Below, one piece after another: positions 33,403 through 39,858 of a DNA stretch of 43,972 nucleotides (position 1 is its first letter; every line of letters begins with the position of its first letter). Origin of the DNA: a virus; the IMG/VR virus record IMGVR_UViG_3300017917_001604, positions 1 to 43,972 of that record, one strand, 5' to 3'. A program made the translations under genes and the position numbers. The notes under the pieces were generated by a model. That model was not told the origin of the DNA and made no database searches. It was given only the letters and a program-made list of their open reading frames with translations.

Positions 33403-33406
33403 CATC

Positions 33407-33435
33407 TTGCAAAGTTCAAAACAGTTTGCTACAAT
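33407..33435 (+). promoter_or_regulatory. Sigma70-type promoter with extended -10
   Basis: TTGCAA (33407-33412), a 17-base spacer ending TGC, and TACAAT (33430-33435), 43 bases before the ATG at 33479. The leader contains AACTAAGTTAGTT, a small hairpin. Confidence 0.78.
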
Positions 33436-33478
33436 AGACACACTAACTAAGTTAGTTCTTACTTTTAAGGATTTAATT

Positions 33479-33727
33479 ATGTCATTTACCACTTTAACCA
33501 CTACCCAGAACCAGTTTCTTGAGTCTTATCTACGTGGCACCGGCCGCAGCCTAAGCGCTCGCCAAGCCGACAGCTTATATGGTATCAAGAACATTCGTGC
33601 TCGTATGACAGAACTGCGTCAAGCAGGTCTACGTGTCAATCGTAGCAAGAACAGCGAAGGCCGCGCTGCTTACAGCGTTTCTAGCCGTGACGTTACTGGT
33701 AGTCGTAGTCAAGTATTTGTTGCCTAA
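33479..33727 (+). CDS. Small winged-helix-like DNA-binding protein
   Basis: An 82-residue basic protein. LSARQADSLYGIKNIRARMTEL with the following RQAGLRVNRSKN resembles the recognition helix and wing of helix-turn-helix phage proteins. The start at 33479 (SD AAGG) is preferred since an upstream TTG lies within the promoter. It forms a complete single-gene unit with its own promoter and terminator, so a regulator or DNA-binding protein made in quantity is likely. Confidence 0.7.
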   Translation: MSFTTLTTTQNQFLESYLRGTGRSLSARQADSLYGIKNIRARMTELRQAGLRVNRSKNSEGRAAYSVSSRDVTGSRSQVFVA

Positions 33728-33746
33728 AAACAACGACTCGTCAAAG

Positions 33747-33773
33747 AAAAGGTCGCTTAGGCGGCCTTTTTCT
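33747..33773 (+). terminator. Intrinsic terminator
   Basis: AAAAGGTCGC (33747-33756) pairs with GCGGCCTTTT (33761-33770, one G-U pair) around a TTAG loop, ending in T residues. It closes the gene at 33479. Confidence 0.9.
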
Positions 33774-33775
33774 TT

Positions 33776-33781
33776 TATAAT
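33776..33781 (+). promoter_or_regulatory. Possible -10 box for the small-gene array
   Basis: TATAAT lies six bases before the ATG at 33788, directly after the terminator. No good -35 hexamer is visible at the usual distance, so either an activator helps or this is chance. If used, the first array message would be leaderless. Confidence 0.4.
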
Positions 33782-33787
33782 GTTAGT

Positions 33788-33976
33788 ATGCGAGTGATGA
33801 ACAAAAAGATTTGGCCGTTGCAGGTTACTTTGCCTCCATGCGAAATAGGCGTTTGGGGACAGCGTAAGAACTGGCTAAGTAAAAATGTCAATCTACAAAA
33901 TTTTTACATCAACGGCGACACCTATTGTTTTAAAAACAATCAAGATATGTTCTTGTTTACACTTACCTGGGCTTGA
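33788..33976 (+). CDS. LFxLKW array member 1
   Basis: A 62-residue protein, the first of the array, ending NNQDMFLFTLTWA. Beta strands alternate with one helix (QRKNWLSKNVN), and the last strand-helix (YCFKNNQDMFLFTLTW) carries the family tail. The start could also be ATG 33797. It is separated from the rest by the metallophosphoesterase gene. Confidence 0.65.
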   Translation: MRVMNKKIWPLQVTLPPCEIGVWGQRKNWLSKNVNLQNFYINGDTYCFKNNQDMFLFTLTWA

Positions 33977-33985
33977 AAGAAATTT

Positions 33986-34798
33986 ATGAAAATTAGCTTT
34001 ATGTCAGACCTTCACTTGGAATTTGGATATCAGCCACTGCCTGGCGGCGATGTCCTTATTCTTGCTGGCGATATGTGTGAAGCCCGCAGTTACATTAAAC
34101 AGCACCACGAAACTCGTTTGGCCGATGCCGAGCCGGGTACCTACAGATACGTGGACTTCTTTGAAAAAGAATGTGCCAAGTACAACCGTGTGTTTTATGT
34201 TATGGGCAATCACGAACACTATCATGGTCGCTTTGACAAGACCTACGAAGAACTCAAGAGTCGACTACCTGCTAATATAACTCTGCTCGAAAAGGAAGTA
34301 GTTGAGCATAATGGTGTTATATTCTTGGGTGCAACAATGTGGACTAATTGCAACAACATGGACGGTTTGACCATGTTCCATCTCAAGGGCATGATGAACG
34401 ACTACAGGCTAATTCAAAACTATTACCCTGGCCGTAACGTTTATCATAAACTCACACCTGAGCGCACTGTTGAGGAACATGTTAAAACCTTGCAATGGTT
34501 TAGGCACATGCTCAGCGAGCATCGTGACAAACCTTTTGTGGTTATCACACACCATGCACCTAGTTTCAAAAGTGTGCCGCCGCAGTTTGCCGGTGATACA
34601 CTAATGAACGGTGGTTACGCAAGTGATCTTAGCGAAGACATTCTTGATAACGAAAACATCAAGTATTGGATTCATGGTCACATGCATGATCCTGTGGATT
34701 ACGAAATTGGTTCAACAAGAATCATTAGTAACCCTAAAGGTTATGTAGGTTGGGATGGCGATCGAGACTTTGATGCAGATCGTCATATTGAACTATGA
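33986..34798 (+). CDS. Calcineurin-like metallophosphoesterase
   Basis: A 270-residue enzyme with the full two-metal motif set: SDLHLEF (D-x-H), LAGDMCE (GD), VMGNHEHYHG (GNHE), ITHHAPS (second His) and WIHGHMHD (GHxH). It may cleave phosphodiesters or nucleotides; related phage enzymes process DNA, RNA ends or cyclic nucleotides. It is embedded in the LFxLKW array and overlaps the next member by ATGA, so both are made together. Confidence 0.85.
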   Translation: MKISFMSDLHLEFGYQPLPGGDVLILAGDMCEARSYIKQHHETRLADAEPGTYRYVDFFEKECAKYNRVFYVMGNHEHYHGRFDKTYEELKSRLPANITLLEKEVVEHNGVIFLGATMWTNCNNMDGLTMFHLKGMMNDYRLIQNYYPGRNVYHKLTPERTVEEHVKTLQWFRHMLSEHRDKPFVVITHHAPSFKSVPPQFAGDTLMNGGYASDLSEDILDNENIKYWIHGHMHDPVDYEIGSTRIISNPKGYVGWDGDRDFDADRHIEL

Positions 34799-35130
34799 GT
34801 AAAAACATGTTTGTCAGGATGGATGCTCGATATACCGGGTATCCTTCTTGGCAACTTTTTATACCGCGTCCTACTAGGCAGCTAGGTCAAGTAAACTACC
34901 CAACACGCTATGAATCCATGCAAACATTTTTTCAATGGCGCCGTTGGTGTTGGAGTACTTGGGGTCCTAGCAAAGAGCTCTCAGACTGGTTAGACGACTG
35001 TATAACAAGACACAATGTTGTACCCGAAGATCAAAACCCGCATTGGTGTTGGATCAATGATAAAGTTAACACTCGCATCTATCTTCGTGGCGAACAAGAA
35101 CTAACTGCGTTTTTACTAAAATGGGCATAA
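34795..35130 (+). CDS. LFxLKW array member 2
   Basis: A 111-residue protein ending LRGEQELTAFLLKWA. It is the longest early member, rich in Trp (FFQWRRWCWSTWGPSK), with the family helix ELSDWLDDCITRHN and a W-C-W strand. It starts in the ATGA overlap with the phosphoesterase gene. Confidence 0.7.
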   Translation: MSKNMFVRMDARYTGYPSWQLFIPRPTRQLGQVNYPTRYESMQTFFQWRRWCWSTWGPSKELSDWLDDCITRHNVVPEDQNPHWCWINDKVNTRIYLRGEQELTAFLLKWA

Positions 35131-35399
35131 CGTCTAAAATGGATATAAATCGAGATGTCTTTGAAAGCTGGAAGAGTGGCAGGTTTGTTGTTGTTAACTG
35201 GACCGACGACAAAGACGATTTGTTAAACACATCGGGCCATGTTGGAAAAATAGTTGTGCTAACAGATTTTTCTTTTTGGGTCAGCGAGCTAGATAGTTTG
35301 ATACAGTGGTGCTCGGATAATAATTGTCGTCAAAAAGGTATGACCATAGAATTTGACAACGACGATCAACTGTTATTGTTTTGCTTGAGGTGGTCATGA
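35121..35399 (+). CDS. LFxLKW array member 3
   Basis: A 92-residue protein ending DDQLLLFCLRWS. The family helix reads LDSLIQWCSDNNCR. The start is uncertain: ATG 35121 overlaps the preceding gene by ten bases, while ATG 35139 (MDINRDVFE) lies eight bases after its stop. Confidence 0.68.
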   Translation: MGITSKMDINRDVFESWKSGRFVVVNWTDDKDDLLNTSGHVGKIVVLTDFSFWVSELDSLIQWCSDNNCRQKGMTIEFDNDDQLLLFCLRWS

Positions 35400-35617
35400 G
35401 CTTTGAAGTAATCATAACTGACGCTAAGTCAGGAGGATACGAGTTTAATGCAGCCTACTTTGTTAATATAGATCTTTGGGCAAAAGAATTTTGTACCAGC
35501 TATAAAGGTTTCCGAGTTCAAGATGTCAGCGATGTTAGTTACCAGTGGGACGAGATCGCCTGCTACTGGTTTGACCGAGAAGAAGATGTTTGCTTGTTTA
35601 CACTAAAATGGAAGTAA
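35396..35617 (+). CDS. LFxLKW array member 4
   Basis: A 73-residue protein ending DREEDVCLFTLKWK. The start at 35396 (MSFEVIITD) is chosen because it lies in an ATGA overlap like other members; an upstream ATG at 35381 would overlap by 19 bases. The helix is DLWAKEFCTS and the terminal strand CYWFDRE. Confidence 0.68.
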   Translation: MSFEVIITDAKSGGYEFNAAYFVNIDLWAKEFCTSYKGFRVQDVSDVSYQWDEIACYWFDREEDVCLFTLKWK

Positions 35618-35618
35618 C

Positions 35619-35879
35619 ATGGCTAAAGTTTCTGTACAACACTGGCAGTACCACGACGGTGTAACACCAATAAATCCAGGAAGTCAATGGCCTATTGTTC
35701 CCCCTCGTAGTTGGACTTGTTGGGTATACCCTGAGAATGATAACGATTTTGTAGAATGGATGAACGACAACTGCCCATCGGCAGAATGTATTCACCGTTT
35801 TAATGGCGGAGATCCTATGTACACGGTTTCTATTACCGACGAAAAAGAGTGTACAATGTTTAAATTGAAGTGGGCATGA
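35619..35879 (+). CDS. LFxLKW array member 5
   Basis: An 86-residue protein ending TDEKECTMFKLKWA. The middle has DFVEWMNDNCPSAECIHRF, the clearest version of the family W-x2-x-N/D-x-C-P helix. It begins one base after member 4. Confidence 0.7.
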   Translation: MAKVSVQHWQYHDGVTPINPGSQWPIVPPRSWTCWVYPENDNDFVEWMNDNCPSAECIHRFNGGDPMYTVSITDEKECTMFKLKWA

Positions 35880-36163
35880 AGCCCAAGGTCAAAGTAAAAT
35901 ACGTTCCTAAGAACCCAGGAACAGGAGAATATTGGACTGTGGAAGTGACTGAAAAAATTTTTACTGGACCGGACTGTTATACTTGGCGTGAAGTGTTTGC
36001 TTGGCTCCCTGTAAGAACTATTACAGGACAACTTGTCTGGGGGCAACGAGTTTATAAACAGCGTTTTTGGGCAATATGGGGTCGTGGATTTCACCTGGAA
36101 CCTGAAGTAGAATATGCAACGTTTCTTGAACTACTTTCGATCCAAGATACAGACTTGGCGTGA
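35876..36163 (+). CDS. Degenerate LFxLKW array member (6)
   Basis: A 95-residue protein in ATGA overlap with member 5. It keeps part of the tail (EPEVEYATFLELL) but then reads SIQDTDLA instead of a K/R-W ending, consistent with loss of the last residues by frameshift or fusion. It overlaps the next gene by 50 bases in another frame, exactly where the tail would have been. Confidence 0.6.
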   Translation: MKPKVKVKYVPKNPGTGEYWTVEVTEKIFTGPDCYTWREVFAWLPVRTITGQLVWGQRVYKQRFWAIWGRGFHLEPEVEYATFLELLSIQDTDLA

Positions 36164-36533
36164 TCGCCGCTTCTTAAAGAAGCACGGATGTAAAAGCTGG
36201 GACGAATATAACTACAGATTCGACCCTGATAGAAATCAACGGGCTCCAAGAGTAAAAGACTATTACTGTGGGTATCCATATTGGACGCCAATTGAGAATC
36301 GCAAGCACTTGGCATATTATTGGGACGTCCACGAAGACGGCATTTATATTTTGAGCAATTGGTGTAAGGAAAACTTATCCGGTAAGTTTAGGTTTGACTT
36401 CCTTCGCGTCATGAACGCACCAGCAACCGCTTGGCAATGGGAAATAAACGAAATTGGTGGCCGCGACTATATTTTCTTCGCTTGCAAAGACGAGCGTGAC
36501 CTGTTATTGTTTACACTAAGGTGGGGTGCATGA
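36114..36533 (+). CDS. LFxLKW array member 7 with extra N-terminal domain
   Basis: A 139-residue protein ending DERDLLLFTLRWGA. Residues 1-65 are an added basic, Trp/Tyr-rich region (RRFLKKHGCKSWDEYNYRFD, then VKDYYCGYPYW) that I recall from stand-alone T4-like phage proteins. The family unit follows from about residue 66. It is therefore a fusion of two phage small-protein types. Confidence 0.7.
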   Translation: MQRFLNYFRSKIQTWRDRRFLKKHGCKSWDEYNYRFDPDRNQRAPRVKDYYCGYPYWTPIENRKHLAYYWDVHEDGIYILSNWCKENLSGKFRFDFLRVMNAPATAWQWEINEIGGRDYIFFACKDERDLLLFTLRWGA

Positions 36534-36736
36534 AGTACTGGAACAAGGATAAAAGAATTCGGCAAGAGCATTGGATTAGGATTGAACATCAGTGGAATAT
36601 ATCTTATGCAGAACGAAAGCGTCGACTACAGCAATTGCCTGGTACAGGTAAATTCTATATGTATTTTGGCACTGGTACTATATGGTTTGAGCGTGAGCAA
36701 GATGCGATGCTATTTGCACTAACATGGATCAAATAA
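36530..36736 (+). CDS. LFxLKW array member 8
   Basis: A 68-residue basic protein ending EREQDAMLFALTWIK. It starts in an ATGA overlap (MKYWNKDKR). The helix is replaced by a longer basic one (ISYAERKRRLQQLPGTG). Confidence 0.68.
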   Translation: MKYWNKDKRIRQEHWIRIEHQWNISYAERKRRLQQLPGTGKFYMYFGTGTIWFEREQDAMLFALTWIK

Positions 36737-36981
36737 CACTTCACGTTGAAGAACACCAACACAGTGGAGTAAAATACTTCACAGTGCAACCGTATTGTCA
36801 AATCTGGAATTATGATCGTACTGTTGTACTATGGAAAGATATTGAAACTTGGTGTCATAGAACATACGGTCCTAAAGGCAATGCTTGGTATGGTGGAGCC
36901 GAACGGTGGTATGTAAACAACTCAAGAATCTGGTTTAGGGACGAAAAAGATTTAACTATGTTTGTAATGAGGTGGTCATGA
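36724..36981 (+). CDS. LFxLKW array member 9
   Basis: An 85-residue protein ending RDEKDLTMFVMRWS. The start overlaps the previous gene by 13 bases. The helix region is WKDIETWCHRTYGPKGNAWY, followed by the strand SRIWFRDE. Confidence 0.68.
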   Translation: MDQITLHVEEHQHSGVKYFTVQPYCQIWNYDRTVVLWKDIETWCHRTYGPKGNAWYGGAERWYVNNSRIWFRDEKDLTMFVMRWS

Positions 36982-37184
36982 ATTTTGAAATAACAGAACT
37001 TATTCCTAATCTAAACGCTATACATCCCTATACTCACAGGGTTAAGATAGCGAAAACTCAAGATTATGACGAGGTAGATCGTTGGATGGAAGAAAATAAA
37101 GTACGTTATTGTCCTATTAGGCTTACTAATACTTTTTACGTTAGCCATGGCGAACTAACAATGCTACTATTAAAATGGTCATGA
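36978..37184 (+). CDS. LFxLKW array member 10
   Basis: A 68-residue protein ending SHGELTMLLLKWS. It starts in an ATGA overlap. The helix is YDEVDRWMEENKVRYCP. The tail has L in place of F in the core. Confidence 0.68.
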   Translation: MNFEITELIPNLNAIHPYTHRVKIAKTQDYDEVDRWMEENKVRYCPIRLTNTFYVSHGELTMLLLKWS

Positions 37185-37402
37185 CAACCGAACACATAGT
37201 GAGAATCTATCTAAAGACTAAGAATATCTTTGACCTTGACAGTCGCCTAGTTGAAATTACTCAACTAAGGGTTTGGTTAGATGAACTAACTGAATGGCAA
37301 CCTGACAGCTACTATTTAAACTTCCATGCATCTGGTGATTATGTTACAGCTTGGTTTGCCAAAGAAGAACATGCAGTTATTTGTGGGTTGAAATGGGGAT
37401 GA
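37181..37402 (+). CDS. LFxLKW array member 11
   Basis: A 73-residue protein ending AKEEHAVICGLKWG. It starts in an ATGA overlap (MTTEHIVRIY). The helix is LRVWLDELTEW. The tail has C-G where others have F-x. Confidence 0.67.
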   Translation: MTTEHIVRIYLKTKNIFDLDSRLVEITQLRVWLDELTEWQPDSYYLNFHASGDYVTAWFAKEEHAVICGLKWG

Positions 37403-37650
37403 AAGAAGTCAACGGTCATTTATACGAAACGGTAGAGGATTGGCACACTGTAATAGTCCGTCGCAAGTCAGATTGGCGGCAAGAAATTGTCTACAAGACT
37501 GCCTGGCTGAGCGAACATTGCCCGGATGCAGACAGGGACTACGATGCCTATTGTTATCATGAAGACGATTTTAATAACTCAGAACATAGAACCATTTATT
37601 TTTTCCGTGACCCAGAAGTTGCGTTTATGTTTGCATTGAGGTGGGCATGA
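37399..37650 (+). CDS. LFxLKW array member 12
   Basis: An 83-residue protein ending RDPEVAFMFALRWA. The ATG at 37399 lies in an ATGA overlap; the longer upstream frame is inside member 11. The helix TAWLSEHCPDADRD again shows the W-L-x-E-x-C-P pattern. Confidence 0.7.
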   Translation: MKEVNGHLYETVEDWHTVIVRRKSDWRQEIVYKTAWLSEHCPDADRDYDAYCYHEDDFNNSEHRTIYFFRDPEVAFMFALRWA

Positions 37651-37847
37651 TAAAGAGACAATACCGTAGAGGTCAACACGGATATTTCAACACGTTCATC
37701 ATGTTGCATCACCCTGATGATATCATCGATGAACAATTGAAGCAATACAAGGCTACCCTAGCAAAAAGTAAAAACAAACATTATAAGTTGAATGTAAAGT
37801 GGCATGATGAAAAACTATATGCAATTTTTGTGTTGAGGTATTCGTGA
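37647..37847 (+). CDS. LFxLKW array member 13
   Basis: A 66-residue, strongly basic protein ending EKLYAIFVLRYS, with Tyr replacing the family Trp. The Lys-rich helix is LKQYKATLAKSKNKHYK. ATGA overlap at the start. Confidence 0.66.
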   Translation: MIKRQYRRGQHGYFNTFIMLHHPDDIIDEQLKQYKATLAKSKNKHYKLNVKWHDEKLYAIFVLRYS

Positions 37848-38107
37848 AGTTTGAATTTAATCAAGGTGTTCCTGACGGATGTATCAATTGGTTATGGAAA
37901 AATGTAGGACCGGGCAATGTCAAACGCTCGACTATAGAATCTAGCATTCGCCATAAACGATTAGACGGTGATGATTGGTATTACGAGCGTGTACAGTATG
38001 AAATTCCTATCACCAATCCTGAACAAGATTCAAATACAAGACATGTTCCTACAATTTTTATCGAAAACGAACAGAAAGCATTATTGTTTGCACTAAAATG
38101 GCTTTAA
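37844..38107 (+). CDS. LFxLKW array member 14, GTG start
   Basis: An 87-residue protein ending NEQKALLFALKWL. Its GTG start lies in a GTGA overlap with member 13, keeping the array's coupling with a weaker codon. The helix SRIRHKRLD-like segment and an acidic loop precede the terminal strand TIFIENE. Confidence 0.67.
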   Translation: MKFEFNQGVPDGCINWLWKNVGPGNVKRSTIESSIRHKRLDGDDWYYERVQYEIPITNPEQDSNTRHVPTIFIENEQKALLFALKWL

Positions 38108-38376
38108 GCTCACTTAAACAATTATTCAATAAAACTCCTTCCACGTGGAAGGACATAGCACCACCTGGTCAAAAAGTACATTTTATATGGAATGGGTTGA
38201 GCGTGACCAGCGATGTTCGTGATGTATGTTTGGACGGTTCAAAAGACTTTGAGGTATACCAGTGGTGTAATCAGGCAGGAATTTGTGCTACAATACACAT
38301 GAAGCTAGACGGCAACAGTGTTTGGCGAATCAAGGACGAAGGCCAAAGAGCCGTGTTTATACTCAAATGGATGTAA
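38098..38376 (+). CDS. LFxLKW array member 15
   Basis: A 92-residue protein ending DEGQRAVFILKWM. It overlaps member 14 by ten bases. The helix FEVYQWCNQAGIC replaces the usual W-L-D unit. Confidence 0.67.
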   Translation: MALSSLKQLFNKTPSTWKDIAPPGQKVHFIWNGLSVTSDVRDVCLDGSKDFEVYQWCNQAGICATIHMKLDGNSVWRIKDEGQRAVFILKWM

Positions 38377-38378
38377 GT

Positions 38379-38657
38379 ATGTTGTACTACAAAATTCGAA
38401 GCAAGAAGAATCCAGAGTTTTTTCGCAAATCGGACGGATCCTGGAACAAATCAGGCAAAGTCTATGACACCTTAGGCAAACTTCGTGCTACAATTACCAA
38501 CAAGCTCAACAGCTATTACAGCAGTGTTCGTGAAGAACTTGATGACTGGGAAATTGTAGAGTTTGAAGTTACCGTCAAGGAAGTCAAACAGCTACACGAA
38601 GTGATAACTGCCGAGCGTTTGGTTAAGCTATTGGAACGAGACTACTCGAGAGACTAA
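38379..38657 (+). CDS. Hypothetical protein inside the array
   Basis: A 92-residue protein without the LFxLKW tail: YYKIRSKKNPEFF, then KLRATITNKLNSYYSSVREE and a helical end. I recall relatives in other T4-like phages. The start at 38379 (MLYYKIRSKK) is preferred to an upstream ATG at 38367 that would overlap the preceding stop. Confidence 0.65.
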   Translation: MLYYKIRSKKNPEFFRKSDGSWNKSGKVYDTLGKLRATITNKLNSYYSSVREELDDWEIVEFEVTVKEVKQLHEVITAERLVKLLERDYSRD

Positions 38658-38869
38658 TGGTCCAGCAAGTTGTATTACACAAAGATTTGAACACTGTGCT
38701 GGCCATAGTTTACGAAATGCGGGCTATTGGCTATCAGCAAGGGGTAGACTTTGACTTCAGTTACAATCAATCTTATTGGGATGATATGACTGGTGTGGTA
38801 CCAAGCTCTACAGTGTTTGTTTTGTACAATGATCAACTGTCATCCTGGTTTGCACTGAGATTTGCCTAG
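38657..38869 (+). CDS. LFxLKW array member 16 (divergent)
   Basis: A 70-residue protein ending NDQLSSWFALRFA, with Phe in place of Trp. It starts on the stop of the previous gene (TAATG). The N-terminal helix TVLAIVYEMRAIGYQQG and the strand DFDFSYNQ give the same alpha/beta order as the rest. It closes the array. Confidence 0.66.
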   Translation: MVQQVVLHKDLNTVLAIVYEMRAIGYQQGVDFDFSYNQSYWDDMTGVVPSSTVFVLYNDQLSSWFALRFA

Positions 38870-38870
38870 T

Positions 38871-38912
38871 GTTGCGTAAAAACAACAAAAAACCCGCCAT
38901 TTGAGTAGGGTT
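38871..38912 (+). other. Double hairpin at the array end
   Basis: GTTG-loop-CAAC (38871-38886) repeats the inner 19 bases of the terminator at 24882, and AACCC (38891-38895) pairs with GGGTT (38908-38912). T-runs are poor, so termination is weak or partial, just upstream of the RNA region. Confidence 0.45.
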
Positions 38913-38913
38913 C

Positions 38914-38942
38914 TTGACAACAGGTATAAATACTCTTACAAT
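38914..38942 (+). promoter_or_regulatory. Sigma70 promoter
   Basis: TTGACA (38914-38919), a 17-base spacer and TACAAT (38937-38942). A late box is nested in the spacer. Confidence 0.8.
38925..38932 (+). promoter_or_regulatory. Late box TATAAATA nested in a sigma70 promoter
   Basis: An exact late consensus between the -35 and -10 boxes of the promoter at 38914, so the region could be read both early and late. Confidence 0.5.
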
Positions 38943-38996
38943 AGAGTTTGATTAGTTAAGTAGTCAAGCAAGACACCCAGAAGAAAATTTCAGGGG

Positions 38997-39025
38997 TTGA
39001 CAGCAGGACTAAATAACTATACAAT
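38997..39025 (+). promoter_or_regulatory. Second sigma70 promoter of the RNA region
   Basis: TTGACA (38997-39002), a 17-base spacer and TACAAT (39020-39025). The spacer contains ACTAAATA, a late-box variant. No gene is evident between the two promoters. Confidence 0.8.
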
Positions 39026-39077
39026 TAGATCATGCGTTAGAGATAGCGCAACTTTTAAGGAATAAAGAAAGCAATTT

Positions 39078-39224
39078 ATGAAAACCGCCGTAACATCGTT
39101 ACATAGACTGATAGCTAAAGCCGAGATGGTAGGCACATGCCCCGCCACCTGGTTTGCGTATCAGCCAAGTAATGATCGCGGATCAGAGATTAGCCAGGGG
39201 TCCCGGGAGGATCGTGTAGTATAA
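39078..39224 (+). CDS. 48-residue ORF in a structured leader
   Basis: SD AAGGA lies upstream but about 17 bases from the ATG, further than usual. The peptide (MKTAVTSLHRLIAKAEMVGT and a polar end) matches no family. The DNA can also fold (GTAACATCGTTAC hairpin; GGGTCC near 39198 with GGACCC near 39248), so it may be an RNA rather than a gene. Confidence 0.4.
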   Translation: MKTAVTSLHRLIAKAEMVGTCPATWFAYQPSNDRGSEISQGSREDRVV

Positions 39225-39249
39225 AAGTACACACAACTTTACCCAGAGG

Positions 39250-39279
39250 ACCCTAGGACTAAAAACCCTAGGGTTTTTT
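39250..39279 (+). terminator. Intrinsic terminator
   Basis: ACCCTAGG (39250-39257) pairs with CCTAGGGT (39267-39274), followed by TTTTT. It ends the transcript from the two promoters at 38914 and 38997. Confidence 0.85.
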
Positions 39280-39297
39280 GTTTTCTAGTTTGGAATT

Positions 39298-39459
39298 ATG
39301 ACAGACACAGATATACGACAGAAACAACAAGCCGAGTGGTTAAAGACGCATACTTTAACGCCAGCTCAACTCAAGCAATTGTTTGAGAACAAATTAAGGC
39401 GTGCGGCAGTAATGCACCAGGCTTTAAAACAGCGAGAGGTTCTCTGCGGAGACCGTTAG
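39298..39459 (+). CDS. 53-residue basic helical protein
   Basis: It starts 18 bases after the terminator with no clear ribosome binding site or promoter. The peptide is helical and charged (RQKQQAEWLKTHTLTPAQLK, then a basic helix with RRAAVMHQALKQRE). Composition looks protein-like. Moderate support only. Confidence 0.45.
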   Translation: MTDTDIRQKQQAEWLKTHTLTPAQLKQLFENKLRRAAVMHQALKQREVLCGDR

Positions 39460-39467
39460 TATCGCAA

Positions 39468-39521
39468 ACGTGCAGATTAAGTCCCGGAAGGGCCAGGAAA
39501 CGAGATCCTGACAAGGCACGT
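39468..39521 (+). ncRNA. Three-stem structured RNA candidate
   Basis: An outer stem ACGTGC (39468-39473)/GCACGT (39516-39521) encloses CCC-GGAA-GGG (39483-39492, a GNRA loop) and CAGGA/TCCTG (39494-39498/39506-39510). The nested pairing is stronger than expected by chance in this AT-rich DNA. It lies in the 264-base gap between the 53-residue ORF and tRNA-Glu. No known RNA family recognised. The rest of the gap holds a promoter. Confidence 0.45.
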
Positions 39522-39616
39522 AAAACATCTTGTAAATGGGCGGCCTACCGGATGGCTTATCCTTGTGTGGATAAAAAAATGGTAGCGTATTAAAGCATAT
39601 TAGATGAACAAGCGGC

Positions 39617-39646
39617 TTGACTTTTGACGTCCTGTACGAGTATAAT
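39617..39646 (+). promoter_or_regulatory. Sigma70 promoter for the tRNA array
   Basis: TTGACT (39617-39622), an 18-base spacer and TATAAT (39641-39646), 77 bases before the first tRNA. Confidence 0.82.
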
Positions 39647-39723
39647 CTACACTAGTATGTTTTAATACACACATTGAGCTGATATGGGCTGAAATGCCGC
39701 AGACAGTGTGTTGTAAGTTTTAT

Positions 39724-39799
39724 GCTCGGTTCGTCTATCGGTTTAGGACACCAGCCTTTCACGTTGGTAAGACGGGTTCGATTCCCGTACCGAGTACCA
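39724..39799 (+). tRNA. tRNA-Glu (TTC)
   Basis: A 76-base cloverleaf with encoded CCA. The anticodon stem ccagc/gttgg encloses loop ctTTCac, and the T-arm gggttcgattccc is normal. Confidence 0.93.
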
Positions 39800-39819
39800 A
39801 ATTAAAACTTTCTCAGGTA

Positions 39820-39849
39820 TTGCAAGTTGCATACATATTAGTGTATAAT
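39820..39849 (+). promoter_or_regulatory. Sigma70 promoter for the oxygenase gene
   Basis: TTGCAA (39820-39825), an 18-base spacer and TATAAT (39844-39849). The ATG at 39859 is nine bases downstream without a ribosome binding site. Confidence 0.75.
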
Positions 39850-39858
39850 CACTATAAC

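Noticed and set aside
38289-38294. TGC plus TACAAT inside array member 15
   Set aside because: No acceptable -35 hexamer and no gene start at a suitable distance.
38943-38953. AGAGTTTGAT, as at the 5' end of bacterial 16S rRNA
   Set aside because: Only ten bases match and nothing rRNA-like follows, so it is taken as chance.
39558-39590. Hairpin ttatcc-ttgtgt-ggataa as terminator
   Set aside because: It is followed by A residues, not T, so it is not an intrinsic terminator on the plus strand.
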